A DNA stretch of 64,000 nt from Elephas maximus indicus (lineage: Eukaryota > Chordata > Mammalia > Proboscidea > Elephantidae), in contig NC_064820.1 in assembly GCF_024166365.1 (NCBI RefSeq), positions 84,582,001 through 84,646,000 on the forward strand, read 5' to 3'. Below are positions 47,585-58,606 of this stretch, in pieces. The position numbers and the translations under genes are program-made. The number at the start of each line of letters is the position of its first letter. The stretch's first letter is position 1. The notes under the pieces are model-generated. The model ran no database searches and was not told the origin of the DNA. It worked only from the letters and a program-made list of their open reading frames with translations.

Positions 47585-48274
47585 ACATTTTGCACTGTAG
47601 TAATATGAGCGCTAACTCTGTATTGTACAGCAGTTAGTGAATTATTTTAAAGAATCAGTTCAGTATAGGCAGTCAGAAAAGATTAAGTCTTCTGTGTAGC
47701 TTAGTGCAATGTGCACTTTTGCTTTACTTTGTGTTTTCCTGCTTTTTATTTTCCTGTAACATGAAGCAGCAGAAACTGAAAGATCAAAGTTAAGATTACA
47801 TCCTATTTATAAGTACCAGATTTTTTTTTCTGTGTACAAGTATAGGATTGTAACCTAAACTGGAATTTTTAGGCAGTAAGCCACTACAGAATGTTTTAAA
47901 TAAGTCATAACACAGTTATTATAAATAAAAAGCTTAATGTTTGTAAAGATATCTTTTTTAGTATTTCTTTTCCACCTAGTGGTGGCTGCTAAAAAGGCTA
48001 CAGTGTTTAGTAAGGTTGCTTTTGATTTATGTAAATATTTGTAAATTGGTCGGTGCCTGTAAATTTAAATATAAAAGTAATCTTGAAAACAGTTTTAACT
48101 TTTTCAGAAAGACTGTGTGCAACTTTTAGACCTGCTGTAGCACAGTTTGTACCTCTAATGTGTTGGTTTTTTGCAGATCAATTCAAATGCTAAAACTTGC
48201 TTTTCTTTGACTTGTAAAAGGTGCATATTTTCATTTTCTTCTTTAAGTTTAAATTTTTGTATGATGTCTAATGA

Positions 48275-48280
48275 AATAAA
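48275..48280 (+). terminator. Distal TENT2 poly(A) signal
   Basis: AATAAA, followed by TTGTTGAG and a T-run beginning near 48307, the usual downstream U/GU-rich element. Proximal alternatives are at 47085, 47201 and 47579. Confidence 0.7.
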
Positions 48281-48300
48281 GTTTATATATGGAAATTGTT

Positions 48301-48690
48301 GAGATTTTTTTTTCTGTTAAAGTCTTTATCTTTAATATGAGATGGAGGTTGTGGTTATCATTTAGAACTGAATTCAATAGTTGTGCTTGGTTATTCAGAT
48401 TATACAGAGAATCTTGGAATCAAGTTCATTCTTGACAAAGCCAACTAACCACATTAATACCTTTTTATCTGGTATTATTAGGAATGAAGCTTTCCACGTA
48501 GGTGAATTTTTAAGATTGCTGATATTAACACTATTTAAAAGCAATTAAGCTTTTTATATTAATTTTTTTTCTTGGAACGTTTCCTAAAATGTACTACAAA
48601 CTGTTCAAGCCTTCTTAATCAGAATGTATAGAGTATAATTAACATTCTAGTGATGATTTCAGAAAATCATTATGAACAATTTTAAATAAT
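48301..48690. other. Intergenic, nothing recognised
   Basis: AT-rich sequence after the TENT2 poly(A) site. No element or gene identified. Confidence 0.6.
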
Positions 48691-48691
48691 A

Positions 48692-49860
48692 GTCATAGTT
48701 GTTAGGTGCCGTTGAATTTGTTCCAACTCATGTACAACAGAATGAAGCACTGCCCGTTCACCAGCCATCCTCACAGCTGTTGCTATGTTTGAGCCCACTG
48801 TTTCAGCCCTGTGTCAATCCATCTCGTCCTCTTCTTTTTCGATGACCTTCTACTTTATCAAGCATGATGTCATTCGCTGGGGAACTGGTCCCTCCTGATA
48901 ACATGTCCAAAGTACATGAGGTGAAGCCTCGCCATCCTCACTTCTAGGGAGCTTTCTGGCTGTACCTCCTCCTTATGGCAGTCCATGGTATATTTGTTAC
49001 TCTTTACAAACACCATAATTCAAAGGCATCAATTCTTCTTCAGTCTCGCTTATTCATTTTGTGGCTCTCACGTGCATATGAGGTGATTGAAAATACCCTG
49101 GCTTGTGTCAGGGTCACCTTAGTCCTTAAAGTGGCATCTTTGCTTTTTAACACTTTGAAGAGGTCTTTCATGGCATATTTGCCCAACGGAATATGTTGTT
49201 TGGTTTCTTGACTGCTGCTTCTGTGGGTGTTGATTATGGATCCAAGTAAAATGAAATCCCTGACAACTTCAATCTTATCTCATTTATCACGATGTTATTG
49301 GTCCAGTTGTGAGGGTTTTTGTTTTCTTTATGTTGACCTGTTATCCATACTGAAGACTGTAGTCTTTGATCTTCATCAGGAAGTGCTTCAACTCCTCTTC
49401 ACTTTTTCAGCAAGCAAGGTTGTATCATCTGGCTATCTCAGATTGTTAATGAGTCTTCCTCCAATCCCGATGCCACCTTCTTCATATAGTCCAGCTTCTT
49501 GGATTAAATAAGTATGGTGAAAGGATACAACCCTGCTGCACACCTTTCCTGATTTTGAGCCATGCAGTATGCCCTTATTCTGTTTGAATGAGTGCCTCTC
49601 GGTCTATGTCCAGGTTCCTCATGAGCACAATTAAGTGTTCTGGAATTCCCATTCTTTGCAGTGTTATCCATAATTTGTTATGATCCCTACAGTCAAATGC
49701 CTTTGCACAGTCAATAAAACATAGGTAAACATCTTTCTGGTATTCTGTGCTTTTAGCCAGGATCCATCTGACATCAGCAATGATACCCTGGTTCCACATC
49801 CTCTTCCGAATCCAGCTCGAATGTCTTATAGTTCCCTGTCAGTGTACTGTTGTTAGTGTT
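48692..49860 (-). mobile_element. RTE LINE, 3' half of a split copy
   Basis: Left end 'ttgttaggtgccgttgaat' is the RTE 3' end. Minus frames show reverse transcriptase pieces: FIDCAKAFDCRDHNKLW (motif A) near 49,700. It stops at about 49,860 in the 'gtgtactgttgttagtg' region; the collinear continuation begins at 58,607. Confidence 0.88.
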
Positions 49861-49861
49861 T

Positions 49862-50533
49862 TTTGGTTGTGTTTTGTTTGAATTTTTATTGTGCATTAGG
49901 TGAAAGTTTACAGAACAAGTTAGTTTCCCATTCCATAGTTTGTACATGAAGTATTGTATGACATTGGTTTCATTCCCCACGACGTGTCAGCATTCGCCCC
50001 ATTTTCATTCTAGGTTCCCTGTTGCCTTTGGTCCTGATTTTCTACCCTTTTCTACCTTCTCATCTTTGCTTTTGGGCAGATGTTGCCCTTTTGATCTCAT
50101 ATAACTCATTGTTGTAAGGCTTACATTAATCTCGGATGTTACTGTTTATTTTATGGGCTGGTCTGTGGTTTGGCTGAAAGGTGGTCTCTGAGAATGGCTT
50201 CAGTTCTGGTTCAGAAGGGTGTCTTAGCGCAGTAGTCTGTCACACCAGTAAGTCTTGCCTTTTTTGTGAATTTGATTTTTTGATGTATAATTTTTCTCTT
50301 GCTCTGTCCTGGACCCTTTGTTGTGATCCTAGTCAGAGAAGTTGGTAATGGTAGCCAAGCACCATTTAGTTCTTTTGGTCTTGGGGTTGTGTATGCTGTG
50401 GTTCATGTGGTCCATCAGTCCTTTGTTAGTCCTTTGGACTAATTGCTCTCTGGAGTCTTTGATTATCATCACTCTCCTTTGCTCCGGATGGTAAGAGACC
50501 AATAGCTCTATCTTAGGTGGCTGCTCGCAAGCT
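49862..50533 (-). mobile_element. L1 3'UTR, 5'-truncated copy
   Basis: Starts at the polyadenylated end 'tttttattgtgcattaggtg' and runs to 'ggctgctcgcaagctttt'. Homologous to but diverged from the 3'UTR at 51,300-51,890 and the sense copy at 42,060-42,910. Confidence 0.85.
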
Positions 50534-50543
50534 TTTTTTTTTT

Positions 50544-51285
50544 AAATAAGGTAGATCACCTTTTCATATGTTTATTAGTTACTTGGAGTTTCTCTTTTGT
50601 GAAATGCATGTTCAAGTATCTAAGCATTTTTTAAAAACTGGGTTACCTTTTTTTTATTGATTAGTAAGATTTCTTTATATATTCCAGAAATGTTTCAAAT
50701 AAATTCCCCACTCTGAAGCTAGTCTTTTCATTCTCTTAGATTCTGTCTTGTAATCAATAGAAGTTTTAATTTTAATGTAGTCCATTTATCAATATTTTCC
50801 TTTCTAGTTAGTGTCTTTTGTGTCCCCTTTAAAATTTCCTGGTCTGTTTTCATGTTAGGATTCTACTATGTTCTCTTTTGAGTGCTTCGTTGTTTTGCCA
50901 TTTATATTTAGTTTTACTATCTTTCCAGAATTTTTTTTTGTGTATGGTGTGAGAAAATAGTCAAGTTTTATTTTATTATTCTATTTTATTTTTTACTGAT
51001 GACCAATACATACGAAACCATGTGATTTATCTTGATTTGGAACACTCAGAGTGAAAAGAGATGCAACAAATAATTACACTGGAACAAACTGTGTAAAGTG
51101 GAATTGTCTTAGGCAAATGGGACATATAATTATTTTAGCAATTGTCCCAGCACCGTGTAATGAAAAAATTCTCATTATTTAGCAGCACCACCTTTGTCAT
51201 AAAATAAGTATCTGTATATGTATAATTTTGGTTTCTTATCTATTTATGTATCTTCGTTTCACTGCCATGCCATGTAATTACGACC
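50544..51285 (-). mobile_element. Older L1M fragment (reverse), internally interrupted
   Basis: 'gatcaccttttcatatg', 'tgaagctagtcttttcattc' and later 'aattgtcccagcaccgtgta', 'cacctttgtcataaaat' follow L1M antisense order. 51,010-51,135 is unrelated and unidentified. Confidence 0.6.
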
Positions 51286-53281
51286 TTTTTTTTTTTTTAA
51301 CTGTGCTTTAGGTGAAGATTTAAAGAGCAAATTAGTTTCTCATTAAACAATTAATACACATATTGTTTTGTGACAGTGGTTGCCAACTCTGTGACGTGTC
51401 AACACTCTCCCCTTCTCAACCTTGGGTTCCCATTTCCATTTGTCCAGCTTTTCTGTCCCCTCCTGCCTACTCATCCTTGCCTCTGGGCTGGTGTGCCTGT
51501 TAAATCTTACTTTGTTTTACTGGCCTGTCTGTCTTTGGCCGAAGGGTGAACCTCAGAAGTGACTTCAGTACTTAGTTAAAAGAGTGTCTGGAGCCCATAC
51601 TCTTGTGGTTTCCCCAGTCTCCGTCAAACCAGTAAATCTGGTCTTTTTTTTTTTTTAGTTAGAATTTGGTTCTGCATTTTTCCCCAGCTCTGTCTGGGAC
51701 CCTGTATTGTGATCTGTTTCAGAGCCGTTGGTGGTGGTAGCCAGGCACCATCTAGTTGTCTTGGACTCAGTCTGGTGGAGGCTGTGGTAGTTGTGATCCA
51801 CTAGTCCTTTGGACTTATCTTTCTCTTGTGTCTTTGGTTTTCTTCATTCTCCCTTGCTCCAGACGGGGTGCTTGCAAGCTTTTAAGACCCCAGATGCTAG
51901 TCACTAAAATAGGATGCAGAACTTTGTCTTTATGAGCTATATTGTGCCAGTTGACATAGATGTCCCCTGAGTTTATGTTCCTTCTACTTCAGGCCTAGGA
52001 ACTTCATTCCACGAGGTGTTTGGTTATGCCTAAGAAGTTGCCCTGACTGTGGCCCTTGTGTGCTTAATATATAAGCAGCACCTACAGTTATGTATGTAGA
52101 AATATCTACCACCAAACCTATATCTGCAGGTGGGTGTGCTTTCTTACACCCTCCCACATTTCTTGGCATACCTATCAACCTATGTATCCATTCGTTAGTG
52201 TTTGTTCATACTGTTGTTGCAGGATTGTCTATGCCGTAGTAATTACCTTTGTTGCCCTTTGTTCTTGCATTCCTCTCAGTGTCCTCCCGTGCCTTGGTCA
52301 TGTTTTGCTGACTTCGCCTGTATTGTGTATTGCCTTTCCCTTCACCAGTATTAACATGTATCTTCTGTGTATTTGGTAAATTTCCTTTCCTCTGCCTCCC
52401 ATCCCTGGTAACCATCAAAGATTTTTTTTTCTGTCTGTAAACCTTTTCTTGGTTCTTTATAATAGATTCATCCTTTTGTGATTTGACTTATTTCACTCAG
52501 TATAATGCCCTCCAAGTTTGTCCGTGTTATGAGATGTTTTGTGGATTTGTTATTATTCTTTATCCTTGTGTCGTATTCCATTGTGTGTATGTACCACAGT
52601 TTGTTAATCCATTCATCTGTTGATGGGCATTTAGGTTATTTCAATCATTTTGCTATTGTGAATAATGCAATAATGAACATGGGAGTGCATGTGTCTATTT
52701 GTGTCATGGCTCTTATTTCTTTAGGGTATATACTTATGAGTGGGATTACTATTTCTAGCTTTGTAAGAAAGTGCCATACCATTTTCCATAGTTTTTGTAC
52801 CATGTTGCATTCATATCAGCAGTGTATAAGAGTTTCAATCTCCCCACAACTTCTCCAACATTTGTTATTTCCTGTTTTTTCACTAGTGCCGGTAATGCTG
52901 GGGTGAGATGGCATCTTATTGTAGTTTTGATTTGCATCTCTCCAGTGGCTAACGGTCGTGAGCATTTCTTCATTTATTTGTTAGTCGTCTGAGTATCTTC
53001 TTCAGTGAAGTGTCTGTTCATATCCTTTGCCCATTTTTTAATTGGATTGTTTGTCTTTTTGTTGTTGAGGTGTTGAAGTTTTCTATAAATTTTAGAGGTT
53101 AGACCCTTGTTGAATATGTTATAGCCAAAATTTTTTTCTCAGTCTTTAGGTTCTCTAATCTTTTGGAAGTCTTTTGATAAGTGTAAGTGTTTAATTTTTA
53201 GGACGTACCATTTATCTAGTTCATCTTCTGCTGTTTGTGCATTTTTAGCTATGTTTGGTATTCTATTTATGCCATACATTA

Positions 53282-53424
53282 GGGCCCCTAGTGACAGGTC
53301 GGCAGTTTAAATCTACCAGCTGCTCCTTGGAAACCCTATGGGGCAGCTCTACTCTGTTTTGTAGGGTCACTATGAGTTGGAATTGACTCGACAGCAGTGG
53401 GTTTTTTTTTTTTTTTTTTTTTTG
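53282..53424 (+). mobile_element. AfroSINE nested in L1, 5'-truncated
   Basis: Sense copy whose tRNA-like start is mostly lost ('gggcccctagtgacaggtcg'), with a T tail over 20 long. Confidence 0.88.
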
Positions 53425-56400
53425 GTGTTAGTGTTGTTCCTGTTTTTTCTTCCATAATCTTTATTGTTTTAGGTTTTATATTTAGGTCTTTGATCCATTT
53501 CAAGTAGTTTTTGTGTATGGTGTGAAGTATGGATGCTGGTTCATTTTTTCACAAATGGACATCCAGTTTTGCCCACACCCTTTGTCAAAGAGATTGTCTT
53601 TTCCCATTTAATAGACTTTGGCCCTTTGCCAAAGATCAGCTGTCCATAGCTAGATGAATTTACGTCTGGATTCCCAACTCTTTTCTATTTTCTCTGTGGC
53701 CATCATTGTCGCAGTACCAGGCTGTTTTGACTATTGTTGCTGTATAGTAGGTTCTGAGATCAGGTAGTGTGAGGCCTCCTACTTTGTTCCTTCTTCAACA
53801 ATGCTTTTCTTATGTGGGGCTCTTTCCTTTCCATATAAAATTGGTGATTAGTTTTTCCATCTTGTTAGAGAATGCTGTTGGAATTTGGATTGGGATTGCA
53901 TTATATCTGTAGATTGCTTTGGAAGTGTTGACACTTTCACAATGTTGAGTCTTCCTGTCCATGAGCATGGTATGTTTTTCCATTTATGTAGATCTCTTTT
54001 GATTTCTTATAGTAGTGTTTTGTAATTTTTTTTTGAATAGGTCTTTTATATCCCTGGTTAGATTTATTCCTAGGTATTTTATCTATTGGGGGGCCATTTC
54101 AGATGGTATTGCTTTCCCGATTTTCTTTTTGAAGTTTTCTTTGTTGGTGTAGAGGAATCCAACTGATTTTTCTATGTTGATCTTGTATCCTCCTCCTTTG
54201 CTGAATTCTTTTATTAGATCCAATAACTTTCTTGTTATATTTTGGGGGGGATTTGTATGTATAGGATCTTATCATTTGCACATGAGGATAGTTTTACTTC
54301 CTCATTGCCAAGTTGGATGCCCTTTATTTTTTTTTCTTGCCTTATTGCTCTAGCTAGGACTACCAGTGGAGCAGTGAATAAGAGTGATGATAAAGGACAT
54401 CCTTGTCTGGTTCTCAAGGAGAACGCTTTCATTCTCTCTTCATTGAGAATAATGTTGGCTGTTGGTTATGTATAAATGCCCTTTGTTATGTTGTGGAATT
54501 GCCCTTCTATTTCTGTTTTGCTGAGAATTTTTATTAGTAATGGTTGTTGGACTTTATCAAATGCCTTTTCAGTGTTAAGACGATCATGTGATTTATTTTT
54601 TTAATGTGGATTACATTGATTAATTTTCTAATGTTAAACCATCCTTTCATACCTTGTATGAATCTTACTTGGTTGTGATGTATTATTTTTTTAATATGCT
54701 GTTGTATTCTATTGGCTGTAATTTTGTTGAGAATTTTGTATCTGTATTCATGAGGGATATTGGTCTGTAATTTTCTTCTTTTGCGGTGTCTTTGCCAGGC
54801 TTTGGTATCAGGGTTTTGTTGGCTTCATAGAATGAATTTGAGAATATTCCTTCATTTTCTGTGCTGGGAAATAGTTTTAGTGGTACTAATGTAACCTCTT
54901 CTCTGAATGTCTGGTAGTATTCTCTAGTGAAGCCGACTGGGCTAGGGATTTTTTTTGTTGAGAGTTTTTTTTATTACCTCTTAAACCTCTTGTTATGGGT
55001 CTGTTCAGTTTTCGTACGTCAGTTTGTATTAGTTTAGGTAGGTAGTGTGTTTCTAAAAATTTGTACATTTCCTCTAGGATTCCAAATTTGTTGGAGTACA
55101 ATTTTTTTGTGGTATTCTGTTATGATCCTTTTTATTTTAGTTGGTTCTGTTGTTATGTCACCCATCTCATTTCTTATTCAGGTTATTTGCTATCCTGTCC
55201 ATCTCTTCTTTTCTCAAAATGGGCAGTGGTTTGTTGATTTTGTTAATCCTTTCAAAGAACCAGCTTCTGGTCTTGTTGATTCTTTCTATTGTTTTTCTGT
55301 TCTCTGTTTCATTTATTTGTTCTCTAATTTTTATTATTTACTTTCTTCTGGTGACTATAGTCTTCTTTTGCTGCTGTCTTTCTATTTGTTTGAGCTGTAG
55401 GGTTAATGTTTTGATTTTGGCCCTTTCTTTTTGGATGTGTGCATTTAGTGGTATAAATTGACCTCTGAGCACCGCTTTTGCAGCGTCACAAAGGTTTTGG
55501 TAAGACGTGTTCTCATTCTCATTTGATTCCAGGAATTTTTTGATTTCCTCTTAGATTTCTTCTGTTATCCAGTGGTTTTTAAGCAAGGCGTTATTCAATT
55601 TTCATGTATTTGATTTTCTTCCCTTGCTATTCCTGTTATTGATTTCTACTTTTTTGTTGTTGTGATCAGAGAATATGCTTTGTATTATTTTGATGTTTGG
55701 GATTTTGTTAAGGCTTTCTCTGTGGCCTAAAATGTGATCTATTCTGGATAATGTTCCATGTGCATTGGGAAAGAATATATACTTTGCTCCTATTGGGTGG
55801 AGTGTTCTGTATATACCCATGAAGTAAGCTGGTTGTCTGTGGCATTTAGATCTTCTGTATCTTTCTTGAGTTTCTTTCTAGATGGTCTGTCCTTTACAGA
55901 AAGTGATGTGTTGAAGTCTCCTTCTATTATTGTTGAACTGTCTTTTTCTCTTTTCAATGCTGTTAGAGTTTCTTTTATGTATTTTGAAGCCATGTCATTG
56001 AGTGCATATATATTTATTATGGTTATGTCCTCCTGGTGGATTGACCCTTTAATCATTATATAATGTCCTTATCTTCCATGCTGGATTTTGCCTTAAAAAT
56101 CTATTTTATCAGAGATTAATATTGCTACTTCTGCTGTTTTTTGGTTATTGTTTGCTTGATGTATTTTTTTCCATCCTTTGAGTTTTAGTTTATTTGTGTC
56201 TTTTGTGACTAAGTTTTATCTCTTATAGGCAGCATATTGATGGATCATGTTTTTTAATCCATTCTGCCACTGTGTCTCTTTACTGGTGTATTTAAGCCAT
56301 TTACATTCAGTGTGATTATCGATAGATATGAGTTAAACTACTGCCATTTTGTTGTACTTTTTTTTGTGTGGCATTGACAGCTTCTTTCTTCTACTAAATT

Positions 56401-56639
56401 TTCTGTGCTGAATTCTTTATGTATATGGATTTTTTTTTTTTTTCATTTCTCTCACTGTTACTGATTTTGTGTTTACTGAGTCTTTATGTTTTTCTTCTTT
56501 TTCATTTTGATGAGTAGGTTCTTTGTGGCTACCTTGAAATTTACCTATATCTTCCAAAGGTTAAACCAGTCTATTTCTTCTTTTTTTACAAGTTATCAAG
56601 TCTTTTCATCAGTTACCATAATCATGCCAAGATCATTTA

Positions 56640-57190
56640 AACAGGGTCTTGCCCACGCAATTTGTACCAGTCCCACTTGGCCTCAGAGTCTCTGTTAGCC
56701 AAGACATACAACCATTGGCAAGATGAGAATGCCCAGAAGTGACATGGCATCTTTGCCTGCCTTGGTCTTGGGAAAACTCTGCAAATTTTCTTCTGTTAGC
56801 ATGTCCTTCTGCAAGCTGGCAAACCCTGAGCCCAGACACTCAAAGCTGTGTCCCTGCAATGCACTGAAGAACTTGGTGCAAGCTTTCTGGATCAGAAGAC
56901 AAGCACAGCTCGGATCATATACTGCCAGCAGATGGGATACTCATTCATGTGCTTGCCACACTTGGCACAGGTTACCATGTGGCCACACTCCAGCAGAACA
57001 CAGTCAGTGGGTGAATACATGCAGATCTTACACAGGTTCTCCTCCAGGCCAGGTGGCACTGCTTCCTCATTTTGATCTTCAACACCACACACCAGGTGCT
57101 GGAGTCCTTTCTGGTCTTTGTACAGCCATATCACCCTTTCTATCCGCTCCCACTTCTTACAGCAGCTCTTGTAGTTTGCAGGTCTTGCAG
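56640..57190 (-). pseudogene. RFFL (rififylin) cDNA fragment, RING domain, decayed
   Basis: On the minus strand the frame reads [20 protein letters not shown] (about 57,170-57,115), then DQKGLQHLV, then [29 protein letters not shown] and IRAVLVF-stop at 56,892. This is the C-terminal part of RFFL, an E3 ubiquitin ligase with a C3HC4 RING. Exon borders are absent, so it derives from spliced RNA. Damage: NEYPIC replaces NECPIC, losing a zinc ligand, and a stop comes before the usual last two residues. Homology ends near 57,190. The 3'UTR-like part to about 56,640 is inferred. RNF34 is a paralogue, but the DQKGLQHLV linker favours RFFL. Confidence 0.85.
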
Positions 57191-57484
57191 GGCAGGTGAG
57201 GGTATAGCTGGCATTTCTGGTAAAATGATGTATCTGTCTGGCCAGTCACCTGCCTGTGGGTGCAGAGGGCATATTCCCTCATCGCTGGGTTGGATGTTGT
57301 GTGTGTGCCCTGCTGATTGCTGAGTGGTTAGGGCAAGGGTTCCTGGGGTGTCCAGTCACCAGGTGGGTGGTGACTGGAGCGGGCACAAGCCTCCAGTTGC
57401 AGAGGAGGATGTGATGCAGGGGGAATGTCATCTGATCATGGGTGAACAGGTTAAGGGTGTGCCCCTGTCCATTAGAGCGCATCC

Positions 57485-58132
57485 TGGGGGAGGTTGTGCA
57501 GCCAGTCTTTGGGCCCCTGGTGCAGGTGGCTGTAGGGAGTAGGAGTCATCATGGTCCACAGGTCCCTGGCATGGGAGGTTAGAGGGACTGAGAGGCACCA
57601 TGGTCCTCAGGCCCCTAGCATGGGTGGCTGGAGGAAGTAGGAGGAACCACTGGCCCTTGGGCCCCCAGCTAGGATGGCCAGAAGGAGTAGGAGGAACCAT
57701 TAGCCCTCAGATCCCCAGCATGGGTAACTGGAGGAAGTAGGTGGCACCATTGGTCCTCAAGCCCCTGGTGCAGTTGGCTGGAGGGAGTAGGAGGCACCAC
57801 TGATCCTCAGGTCTCTGACAGAGGTGGCTAGAGGGAGTAGGAGGCACCACTGGCCCTTCGGCCCCTGGCCAGGATGGTAGGAAGGAGCAGGAGACACTGC
57901 CGGCCCTCAGGTCCCTGGCACATGTGGCCAGAGGGAGTAGGAGGCTTTGCCAGCCCTCAGGTCCCTGGCATGGGTGGCTACAGGGAGTAGGAGGTATCAC
58001 TGGCCCTTGGGTCCCCAGCATAGGTGGGTGGAGGGAGTAGGAGACACTGCAGATCTGTGGGCCCCCAGTGCAGGTGGCTGAGTGGAGGGGCAGATGCTTC
58101 CAGTTTGTGGGCTCTCAGCTTAGGAGGCAGGG
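57485..58132. repeat. 50-bp minisatellite, about 13 units
   Basis: Units begin GGGAGTAGGAGGCACC-like, with starts at 57535, 57584, 57633, 57683, 57733, 57783, 57833, 57883, 57933, 57983 and 58033, plus degenerate units at each end. Spacing is 49-50 bp throughout; GC-rich. It lies in the 5' region of the long L1. Confidence 0.95.
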
Positions 58133-58606
58133 TGGTGGTGGGTGATTCTGAACTACAATAATGTGCAGGGAGTGGGGGTGGGTGAGGAGGGTGGGTTGGG
58201 GGCTCCCACAGGCCTCTGGCATGGGGGGCTGGGGTGGGCGTGGTGGGTGGAGTATGTGCACTTAACTTTTACAGGGTGGGAAGCACTCCTGCCTGGCTTT
58301 GGATGTGAGCGCAGAGCTGCTCCTGCTTGGCTGCACCAGGTGATGGGGGTTTTGGCTGGAAATGCTGCTTGCTTTGTCTCAGTATGGCTGCACTGTACAG
58401 GTTTGGCTAGCAGGGTGCCAGCAATCTGTACTTCTTTGCGTCTGTTATTTTTGTACTGTCTCTCCTGTGCTTGGCACTCAGTCTGATTCTTCAACCTTGT
58501 CCTTGATGCTCAGGGTTCCAAATTCGTCACCTGTATCTGATTCACTTGTTTTCTTGGGTCTTTGTTGTAAGAGGGATATTGTGAAGCATCTGATTATTCT
58601 GTCATA

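Larger units (their letters stand above)
46920..48300 (+). other. TENT2: TENT2 3'UTR
   Basis: About 1.38 kb of AT-rich sequence with no repeat insertion that I recognise. It contains AATAAA hexamers at 47085, 47201, 47579 and 48275. The last is followed about 20 nt later by a T/GT-rich stretch and is the most likely main end. It also has CPE-like TTTTAT at 47026 and 47066 and a Pumilio-type TGTAAATA at 48030-48037. The exact cleavage site is inferred. Confidence 0.75.
51286..58606 (-). mobile_element. Long L1 with ORF2 and GC-rich 5' region; ORF1 not found
   Basis: Read on the minus strand. The poly(A) lies at 51,286-51,298 and the 3'UTR runs to about 52,440. ORF2 remains lie at about 52,500-56,450: endonuclease GDFN near 55,930 and SRIDHILGH then SDHN near 55,680; reverse transcriptase [10 protein letters not shown] near 54,390. 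The catalytic box reads CANDKILYI where FADD is usual. Several stops break the frame. Upstream come about 200 bp of L1-like leader, then an RFFL-like segment, then GC-rich sequence with 50-bp repeats ending at 58,606. No ORF1 was recognised. An AfroSINE is nested at 53,282. Confidence 0.8.

Noticed and set aside
52505..52906. 133-residue hydrophobic open frame on the + strand that looks like a membrane protein
   Set aside because: It is antisense of the L1 3' end; T-rich antisense L1 gives false membrane segments.
55047..55461. Overlapping hydrophobic + strand frames of 106-117 residues
   Set aside because: Antisense of L1 ORF2; the minus strand carries the real reverse-transcriptase and endonuclease remains.
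56892..57134. Possible functional small RING ubiquitin-ligase gene
   Set aside because: It lacks a zinc-ligand Cys (NEYPIC), ends with an early stop, starts mid-protein and lies inside an L1.
56723..57199. 158-residue open frame on the + strand
   Set aside because: It is the antisense shadow of the RFFL pseudogene on the minus strand and has no recognisable domain.
57428..58021. Minus-strand open frames of about 90-104 residues rich in Pro and Leu
   Set aside because: They are translations of the 50-bp minisatellite in successive frames, not a gene; no start context or conserved domain.
57485..58132. Regular repeats that could suggest a CRISPR array
   Set aside because: Units are contiguous 50-bp minisatellite copies without unique spacers, in a mammalian genome.
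57535..58606. CpG island promoter of a host gene
   Set aside because: High GC here comes from the L1 5' region and its minisatellite; CpG is not notably enriched and no exon follows.
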